This document shows positions 28,971-33,813 of a stretch of DNA of 33,813 bases, one piece after another. Made by a program: the position numbers and the translations under genes. Below the pieces are notes generated by a model. The model was not told the origin of the DNA and did no database searches. It saw nothing but the letters and a program-made list of their open reading frames with translations. This stretch comes from Candidatus Gemmiger stercoripullorum (lineage in GTDB: Bacteria; Bacillota; Clostridia; Oscillospirales; Ruminococcaceae), in assembly GCA_019119365.1 (NCBI GenBank), contig DWXD01000018.1, positions 1 through 33,813 of the forward strand, given 5' to 3'. Each line of letters opens with the position of its first letter. Positions within the stretch are counted from its first letter, which is position 1.

Positions 28971-29016
28971 AAACAGCAAGCCCTCCGGCCTGTACAGGCC
29001 GGAGGGCTTGCTGTTT
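28971..29016 (-). terminator. 46-bp perfect palindrome, terminator of the beta-xylosidase gene
   Basis: Left arm AAACAGCAAGCCCTCC-GGCCTGT (28971-28993) and its exact complement (28994-29016) with no loop bases. It ends in GCTGTTT on both strands and lies 53 bases past the GH120 stop. Confidence 0.8.
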
Positions 29017-29068
29017 CATGAAACGGTATAAAACGCCGTGCGGCTGCCGCAAAAAGCGGCTTTTGCGC

Positions 29069-31060
29069 TTACAGGCACCACAGCGGGCGGGAGGTATCCT
29101 CCGCGGCGGCGAAGGGGCCGGGCAGGACGCGCAGGCCGCGGTGCTCGCCGAGGTAGTCCTCGTCGAAGGTGATCATGCTGCCGTCGGGGTTCTCAAAGCG
29201 CTCCTCCGGTTCAAAGGCGCAGCCGAGGGTATCGCTGTCCACCATGTCGGCGGCAAAATCGCCAAGGTACTGGTACAGGTCGGTCACGAGCACCGGGCGG
29301 CCGTCGCGCTCCTCGAGCTCGACCTTGACCGTGTGCTCACTGTCGACGAGCGGCTTGTCCTCATGCTTCCAGGCGCGCGCGCCGTTGAAGTAGGCGTTGC
29401 CGTGGCACCAGACCGGCAGCTTGTGGTCGTGCGCAGGCGCGAGACCGGCCATATCCGGGGTGTCGTTGTCCATGTCGAACATCGCGATCCACTCGTCGTA
29501 GGTCGGGTAGTCGTCCATGACATGGGTGCCGACTTCGCGGTTCTCCTCGTCCGCGCCCTCCGAGCTGTCGCGCAGGGCGACGAAGGGCTTGGCGGGCCAC
29601 TTCTGCACAAAGATGTTGTTGTAGAAGCGGTCGTCGCCGTGCAGGATGGTCATGAAGCCCATGACCTCGGTGCGGTGCGCGATGTGGTAGGGGGTGTAGC
29701 GGGTGGTGGTGCCGCCGCCGACGCTGGTCAGCGCGCCGCAGATCAGGTTGTGCACCATCGCCACGCCCTCGGTGGCCAGGCGCAGCGTCGCGTCGGACAG
29801 CAGGATGTTGTTGTCGATCAGCGTCGGGCCATGGCCGACTTCGACAAAGATATCCTGGCTCATCATGCCGCCCTTGAGCTGCTTGGCGAACTCCGGCTTC
29901 TGGTTGTCGTGCAGCAGGTTCTGGGTGATGCGGGTGCCCTGGGCCTCCCAGTCGCACCAGATGCCCATGGTGCAGTGGTGGATGTGGTTGCGGCGGAAGG
30001 TGACGTCGATGGCGGCGTGCATCTTGATGCCCGCGATCTCGGCGCCGCCGAGCTCCATCATGTTGTTGATGTGGTGGATGTGGTTGTCCTCGATGAGCGA
30101 GAACACGCCGCCCATGCGGCCGATGATGCCGCCCTGCTCGCAGTGGTGGATGTTGCAGCGGCGGATGATGTGGCTGCCGACCTTCTCCTTCAGCCAGCCG
30201 TGGTACTGGCCGCGGCAGACGGCGTCGCGCTCCATCTGCGTGGGGCTCTTGACATGCTTGAAGGTGAAGTAGTGGTCGTTGTCCGGGTCGCAGTATTTGC
30301 CGACCGAGATGCCCGCGCACTTGCTGTTGGAGATCTCGCAGTCCTCAATGATCCAGCCCTTGGACCAGTGGGGGCCGATCATGCCGTCCTGATAGGCGGC
30401 GGGCGGGGCCCAGGTGGTGGCGGCCTTCTCGATGCGGAAGCCGCTGACCGTGATGTAGCCGATGCCGGTCTGCTGCGGCATGAAGCATTCGCGGCGGACG
30501 TTGATCTCGACCTTCTCGGCGTTGGGGTTCTTGCCCTGGAAGTTCGCATAGATCACGGTCTCGCCGCCGTCCTGCTCGGCGTACCACTTGTAGACGGAGG
30601 CTTCCGGCTCCCAGGAGCACTCGTACACTTCGCCCTTCACGCACTCTTCGACGCTGGCGGCCTCGTACAGCATTTTATCGTTGAGATAGACCGCGCCGGT
30701 GTGCTTGCTGCGCCCGGCAAAATACCAGTCGCCGTAGACATAGGTCGTGTAGGGGTTGTAGGAACCGAACACGCCGTTGGGGATGCGGCAGACCCAGACA
30801 TTGCCCTGGTAGGGCTGCCAGTTCTTGACTTCCTCGGCGCCGGTGATGACGGCGCCCAGCGGTTCGACGCTGCGGTAGGTGATGCGGGCATCCTCGGTAC
30901 CGGCATGGTGCGGGTCGACGTATTCGCGGTACACGCCGGGGGCGACGAGGACTTCGTCGCCGGGCTGCGCCACGCAGGCCGCCTGCTGGATGCGCTTGAA
31001 CGGCCGCTCTTTGCTGCCGTCGCCGGTGCGGGGCGCTTTGGCGTCTACATAATACTGCAT
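29069..31060 (-). CDS. GH120 beta-xylosidase (right-handed beta-helix)
   Basis: 663 aa without signal peptide, so cytoplasmic. It resembles the GH120 beta-xylosidase XylC of Thermoanaerobacterium along its length: YYVDAKAPRTGDGSKERPF start, PGVYREYVDP, VYANFQG-type segment IYANFQGKNPNAEKVEINVR, ITVSGFRIEKAATTWAPP, SKGWIIEDCEISNSKCAG, AGIKMHAAIDVTF, CDWEAQGTR and DIFVEVGHGP. By analogy Asp370 (in CDWEAQG) is the nucleophile and Glu407 (in FVEVGHG) the acid/base. Compared with my recollection of XylC there are about 14 extra residues between them. The likely job is trimming imported xylo-oligosaccharides. ATG 31060 with AAGGAGG eight bases upstream; own promoter and terminator. No transporter is adjacent. 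Confidence 0.9.
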   Translation of the reverse strand: MQYYVDAKAPRTGDGSKERPFKRIQQAACVAQPGDEVLVAPGVYREYVDPHHAGTEDARITYRSVEPLGAVITGAEEVKNWQPYQGNVWVCRIPNGVFGSYNPYTTYVYGDWYFAGRSKHTGAVYLNDKMLYEAASVEECVKGEVYECSWEPEASVYKWYAEQDGGETVIYANFQGKNPNAEKVEINVRRECFMPQQTGIGYITVSGFRIEKAATTWAPPAAYQDGMIGPHWSKGWIIEDCEISNSKCAGISVGKYCDPDNDHYFTFKHVKSPTQMERDAVCRGQYHGWLKEKVGSHIIRRCNIHHCEQGGIIGRMGGVFSLIEDNHIHHINNMMELGGAEIAGIKMHAAIDVTFRRNHIHHCTMGIWCDWEAQGTRITQNLLHDNQKPEFAKQLKGGMMSQDIFVEVGHGPTLIDNNILLSDATLRLATEGVAMVHNLICGALTSVGGGTTTRYTPYHIAHRTEVMGFMTILHGDDRFYNNIFVQKWPAKPFVALRDSSEGADEENREVGTHVMDDYPTYDEWIAMFDMDNDTPDMAGLAPAHDHKLPVWCHGNAYFNGARAWKHEDKPLVDSEHTVKVELEERDGRPVLVTDLYQYLGDFAADMVDSDTLGCAFEPEERFENPDGSMITFDEDYLGEHRGLRVLPGPFAAAEDTSRPLWCL

Positions 31061-31124
31061 CTGGTGTTCCTCCTTGTGAGGGCCGCGGGGGGCCGCGGTC
31101 TTGTTTTGTTGTTTTTCGTACCCC

Positions 31125-31153
31125 ATCCTACAGGATTTTTCCGCCTGCGTCAA
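31125..31153 (-). promoter_or_regulatory. Putative sigma-A promoter of the GH120 gene
   Basis: Minus strand TTGACG (31153-31148), 17 bases, TAGGAT (31130-31125). The -10 box is weak. A CCGCGG/CCGCGG repeat (about 31083-31098) lies in the leader. Confidence 0.6.
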
Positions 31154-31162
31154 GACGCAAAA

Positions 31163-31190
31163 ATGCCCCGATGCGCGGCACCGGGGACAT
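31163..31190 (-). terminator. Intrinsic terminator of rny
   Basis: ATGCCCCG (31163-31170) pairs with CGGGG-A-CAT (31182-31190, one bulged base). On the minus strand it is followed by TTTTTGCG. It lies 38 bases past the rny stop and just upstream of the GH120 promoter. Confidence 0.75.
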
Positions 31191-31227
31191 GGTTTTTTGT
31201 GCAGTTTTTTGCGGGGCGGCCGCCGCC

Positions 31228-32790
31228 TTATTTGGCGTACTCGGTCGCGCGGCTTTCGCGGATGACGCTGACTTTGATCTGGCCGGGGTAGTCGAGCTCG
31301 TCCTCGATCTTTTTGGCGATGCTACGCGCAAGCAGGATAACCTGATCGTCGCCGATCTTCTCCGGCTGGACCAGGATGCGCACCTCGCGCCCGGCCTGCA
31401 CGGCGTAAGCGCTGTCGACGCCGTCAAAGCCGTTGCACAGGCTTTCCAGCGTTTCCAGGCGCTTGATGTAGCTCTCCATATTTTCGCGGCGGGCGCCGGG
31501 GCGGGCCGCGCTGATGGCGTCGGCCGCCATGATGATGAAGGCCAGCGTGCTCTTGGGCTCGATGTCGCCGTGGTGTGCCTCGATGGCGTGGATGACGGCG
31601 GGGTTCTCGCGGTATTTCTTGCAGATGTCAACGCCGATCTGCACATGGCTGCCCTCGATCTCATGGTCAAGCGCCTTGCCGATGTCATGCAGCAGGCCCG
31701 CACGGCGCGCCTGCTGGACGTTGACGCCCAGCTCCCCGGCCATGAGCCCGGCCAGCCAGGCGACTTCCAGGCTGTGGGCCAGCACGTTCTGGCCGTAGGA
31801 GGTGCGGTACTTCAGCCGCCCGATCAGCTTGACGAGATCGGGGTGCAGGCTGTGGATGCCCAGGTCCATGACGGCTTTTTCGCCCTCGCGCTTCATCTGC
31901 AGCTCGAGCTCGCGGCGGCACTTGTCCACCGTTTCCTCGATGCGGGCGGGGTGGATGCGGCCGTCCGCGATCAGGCGCTCCAGCGCCAAGCGGGCGACCT
32001 CGCGGCGGGTCTGGTCAAAGCTCGACAGCGTGATGGCCTCGGGCGTGTCGTCAATGATGAGGTCGCAGCCGGTGGCGGTCTCCAGCGCGCGGATGTTGCG
32101 GCCTTCGCGGCCGATGATGCGGCCCTTCATCTCATCCGAGGGCAGCGGCACGACGCTGACGGTGGCTTCGCTGGTGGCGTCGGCCGCGCAGCGGGCGATG
32201 GCCTGGCCGATCACCTCGCGGGCGATGGTGTCGCATTCGTCCTTCATGTTGGCCTGATAGGCGGCCACGCGCATGGCTTTTTCGTGGGTCAGCTCGTCGT
32301 CGATCTGCTTGAGCAGCACGGCGCGGGCGTCCTCCTGCGACATGGCGGCGATGGCTTCGAGCTTTTCGACCTGGCGCAGCTTGAGCTGTTCCAGCTCGTC
32401 CAGGCGGGCTTCAACGAGCTCCGCGCGCTTTTTGAGGTCCTCCTCCTTGCGCTCCATGGTGGCGGTGCGCTTGTCCAGCGCCTCCTCCTTCTGGTCCATG
32501 CGGCGCTCCTGGCGGCTGATCTCGGAACGGCGGTCCTTGATCTCCTTGTCGGCCTCCGCTTTCAGGCGGAAGGCTTCGTCCTTGGCTTCAACGATGGTCT
32601 CTTTGCGTTTTTGTTCGGCTGATTTGATCGCGTCGTTGACGATCCGCTTGGCTTCCTCCTCCGCAGAGCCGAGCTTGGCTTCGGCTGTGCGCTTGCGGTA
32701 GGCCGCGCCCAGATAAAAGCACAGCACCCCCACAACGGCGGCAACGACGACGACCACCAGCACCGTGACGATGATGGCGGGATCGAGCAT
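31228..32790 (-). CDS. rny: Ribonuclease Y
   Basis: 520 aa membrane-anchored endoribonuclease that starts decay of many Firmicutes mRNAs. Seen in order: N-terminal membrane helix (about 5-28), long charged coiled coil (about 35-200; [20 protein letters not shown] and many E/K heptads), KH RNA-binding domain with [17 protein letters not shown] (about 215-230), and the metal-dependent HD domain with [13 protein letters not shown] and [12 protein letters not shown]. Length and order are those of the family. Start taken at ATG 32790, nine bases after GAGGAG; an in-frame TTG at 32799 directly abuts that site. The promoter lies about 330 bases upstream, leaving a long leader. Confidence 0.96.
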   Translation of the reverse strand: MLDPAIIVTVLVVVVVAAVVGVLCFYLGAAYRKRTAEAKLGSAEEEAKRIVNDAIKSAEQKRKETIVEAKDEAFRLKAEADKEIKDRRSEISRQERRMDQKEEALDKRTATMERKEEDLKKRAELVEARLDELEQLKLRQVEKLEAIAAMSQEDARAVLLKQIDDELTHEKAMRVAAYQANMKDECDTIAREVIGQAIARCAADATSEATVSVVPLPSDEMKGRIIGREGRNIRALETATGCDLIIDDTPEAITLSSFDQTRREVARLALERLIADGRIHPARIEETVDKCRRELELQMKREGEKAVMDLGIHSLHPDLVKLIGRLKYRTSYGQNVLAHSLEVAWLAGLMAGELGVNVQQARRAGLLHDIGKALDHEIEGSHVQIGVDICKKYRENPAVIHAIEAHHGDIEPKSTLAFIIMAADAISAARPGARRENMESYIKRLETLESLCNGFDGVDSAYAVQAGREVRILVQPEKIGDDQVILLARSIAKKIEDELDYPGQIKVSVIRESRATEYAK

Positions 32791-33114
32791 GTTTGTCAAC
32801 TCCTCAAACTAAAATAGCATCTGAGGCGCTGCCGGGTGGGGGCGTTCGATTATTCGATACTTCGTATGTTTTGGTTTTCCGCCGCACAAAGCGGCGCGCG
32901 GCATACCAAAGACCCGCGCCTTTGCACGCATGCGGCGGCACAGCAAAGCACCCGCGCACAGCGGGCCTGCCGGGATAAAACCAAAGAAACAGCGCGCGCG
33001 GCGCAGCCGCGCACGAGAAACCAAATAAAACGGGCGCCCGCCCTGGCGGCGGCCCCCCGGCAAAGCGAAGGCGCGCAGACCGCGCGGCCCCTTTGCCGCT
33101 TGTATACTATTTAT
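32791..33114 (-). promoter_or_regulatory. Long GC-rich 5' leader of rny
   Basis: About 310 bases between the promoter and the rny ATG with no credible gene. It contains several inverted repeats (CGCGCGGC/GCCGCGCG near 33000, GCGGCAAAGGGGCC near 33085, GGCGCGCGGC/GCCGC near 32890) and three TTTGGTTT-like single-stranded patches (minus strand, near 32870, 32990 and 33025). It may be a structured leader used in self-regulation of RNase Y. Confidence 0.45.
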
Positions 33115-33143
33115 AGTTTATCTATATTTTTGTTGCTTGTCAA
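33115..33143 (-). promoter_or_regulatory. Sigma-A promoter of rny
   Basis: Minus strand TTGACA (33143-33138), 17 bases, TAAACT (33120-33115), in an AT-rich patch between the OadG-like gene and the rny leader. Confidence 0.82.
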
Positions 33144-33251
33144 GAAAATGTTCGCCCGCCGCCCCGCCGCCGCACAGCCAGTGAAAAAGCCGCCGCAGGC
33201 GGCGGGCCTGCGGCGGCAAACAGAGCTTTGCTTTTCCGGGGTTTGCGGGCG

Positions 33252-33629
33252 TTAAGACAAAAACGGGGTGGTGACGGCGGCAATGCCGGCTTCGCCCCAA
33301 ACGCCGCGGCGCGAACCGGCGGGGCGGGGCAGGCGGCGGATGCCGCGCACGGTGGCGGCGCCGCCCTCCAGGCAGGCGACGGCGGCCGCGATGGCGGCGA
33401 CGACCTCCGCCGGGACGCCGGTTTCCACAACGGGGGCCCGGGGCGCGGGGGCCGGGGCGGCCTTGGCGGCCGCGGCGGGGGCATGCCGTTCTTCCGGCAC
33501 GGACGCCGCGGGCTGCGGGGCGTTCATCTTGCTTTCAAGCAGCGCGATCAGCGCGACGGCCACCGCCATCCCGACGACCAGGATCAGCAGGCCGACCGAA
33601 TCATTCATCGCCAGCAGTTGGAACTCCAT
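33252..33629 (-). CDS. OadG-like small membrane protein (Na+-pump decarboxylase gamma subunit family)
   Basis: 125 aa. One N-terminal membrane helix (about 12-32, VGLLILVVGMAVAVALIALL), an Ala/Pro-rich linker, then PAEVVAAIAAAVACLEGG and a C-terminal RRGVWGEAGIAAVTTPF. The AAIAAAVA segment and the final W-x-x-AG are typical of OadG/gamma-subunit proteins that assemble biotin-dependent sodium-pumping decarboxylases. The alpha (carboxyltransferase), biotin carrier and beta subunits would be expected beside it; rny lies downstream, and upstream sequence leaves the window without a gene, so it looks like an orphan or the end of a separated set. ATG with AAGGAGG eight bases upstream. Confidence 0.78.
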   Translation of the reverse strand: MEFQLLAMNDSVGLLILVVGMAVAVALIALLESKMNAPQPAASVPEERHAPAAAAKAAPAPAPRAPVVETGVPAEVVAAIAAAVACLEGGAATVRGIRRLPRPAGSRRGVWGEAGIAAVTTPFLS

Positions 33630-33693
33630 GGGTACATCCTCCTTAACGAAGTCAGCCGGGCCACACCGCCCAGCCTGTTTTTCACTTAGATGT

Positions 33694-33702
33694 ATTATAC
33701 CA
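33694..33702 (-). promoter_or_regulatory. Extended -10 promoter of the OadG-like gene
   Basis: Minus strand TGG-TATAAT (33702-33694), an extended -10 element (TGnTATAAT), about 65 bases ahead of the ATG. The -35 region is poor (TACCCA at 17 bases). Confidence 0.65.
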
Positions 33703-33775
33703 CAAAGCGCCCGCGTTGGGTAGAGGGGCGGGAGAGTTTTTTGTGCGTTGTGGGGACGCAGGGGAGGAGGGGGAA

Positions 33776-33810
33776 AATTAGGAATGAGGAATTAGGAATT
33801 AGGAATTGGG
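33776..33810 (+). repeat. Heptamer array of a second type at the right edge
   Basis: GGAATGA-GGAATTA-GGAATTA-GGAATTG: four 7-base units after AATTA. Same period as the GAGTTTA arrays but a different sequence. It continues close to the window edge, so its full length is not known. Confidence 0.8.
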
Positions 33811-33813
33811 GTG

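Noticed and set aside
28631..31291. Very long plus-strand open frame opposite the beta-xylosidase gene
   Set aside because: The opposite strand encodes a clear GH120 enzyme with ribosome site and motifs; the plus-strand frame is the low-stop shadow typical of GC-rich DNA and begins inside the hairpin array.
32791..33114. Known riboswitch or T-box ahead of rny
   Set aside because: No conserved riboswitch core or T-box TGGNACCGCG motif was found; only generic GC stems are visible.

Overview
The window is GC-rich DNA from a low-to-mid complexity Firmicutes chromosome. Canonical sigma-A promoters (TTGACA-17-TACAAT type), strong AAGGAGG ribosome binding sites, RNase Y, DUF3048 lipoproteins, a YfhO-type membrane protein and an AbrB/SpoVT regulator all point to the class Clostridia. 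The combination of high GC and families of short palindromic intergenic modules suggests an Oscillospiraceae/Ruminococcaceae gut commensal of the Faecalibacterium/Gemmiger/Subdoligranulum kind (inference, not proven). No rRNA, tRNA, transposase, phage or CRISPR locus was seen.

Layout. 1-1.6 kb (+): 3' part of ftsH and a NifX-like protein with a His/Cys tail. 1.6-2.6 kb: gene-free hairpin array A. 2.6-9.1 kb (-): HAD phosphatase, sirtuin, NAD(P)HX dehydratase, a two-gene ThrE-type exporter and a large YfhO-family protein. 9.1-16.9 kb (-): a nonulosonic acid (legionaminic-acid-like) operon, legC - ptmE-like - legI - legG - two Gfo/Idh oxidoreductases - legF, driven by a clear promoter followed by a 25-bp perfect inverted repeat. 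The dehydratase LegB and acetyltransferase LegH are not in the window. 17.4-20.1 kb (+): a self-contained Zn/Cd resistance operon (SmtB/CadC-type ArsR repressor, separate HMA protein, P1B-2 ATPase lacking its own HMA) with an obvious operator. 20.1-20.9 kb: hairpin array D. 20.9-24.4 kb: amidase (-), AbrB-like regulator (+), XRE regulator (-), histidine phosphatase (+). 24.6-27.4 kb (-): two DUF3048 lipoproteins. 27.7-28.5 kb (+): a YesL/DUF624-like membrane protein. 28.5-29.0 kb: hairpin array F. 29.1-31.1 kb (-): GH120 beta-xylosidase. 31.2-33.6 kb (-): RNase Y and an orphan OadG-like protein.

The most unusual content is between the genes. Composite inverted elements of about 77 bp (GTAGGG - hairpin 1 - GC-rich spacer - hairpin 2 - CCCTAC) are laid out with a near-constant period of about 140 bp. 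The hairpin arms differ from unit to unit but stay complementary. A second family, degenerate heptamer arrays (GAGTTTA/GAGTTCA/GAGTTGA), sits at cassette borders: on both sides of legG in direct orientation, on both sides of the metal operon, and as inverted ends around array D. A third element (palindrome plus about 50 conserved bases plus hairpin/T-run) occurs twice on opposite strands. These look like dispersed non-coding elements that shape gene-cluster borders or 3' ends; what they do is unknown to me.
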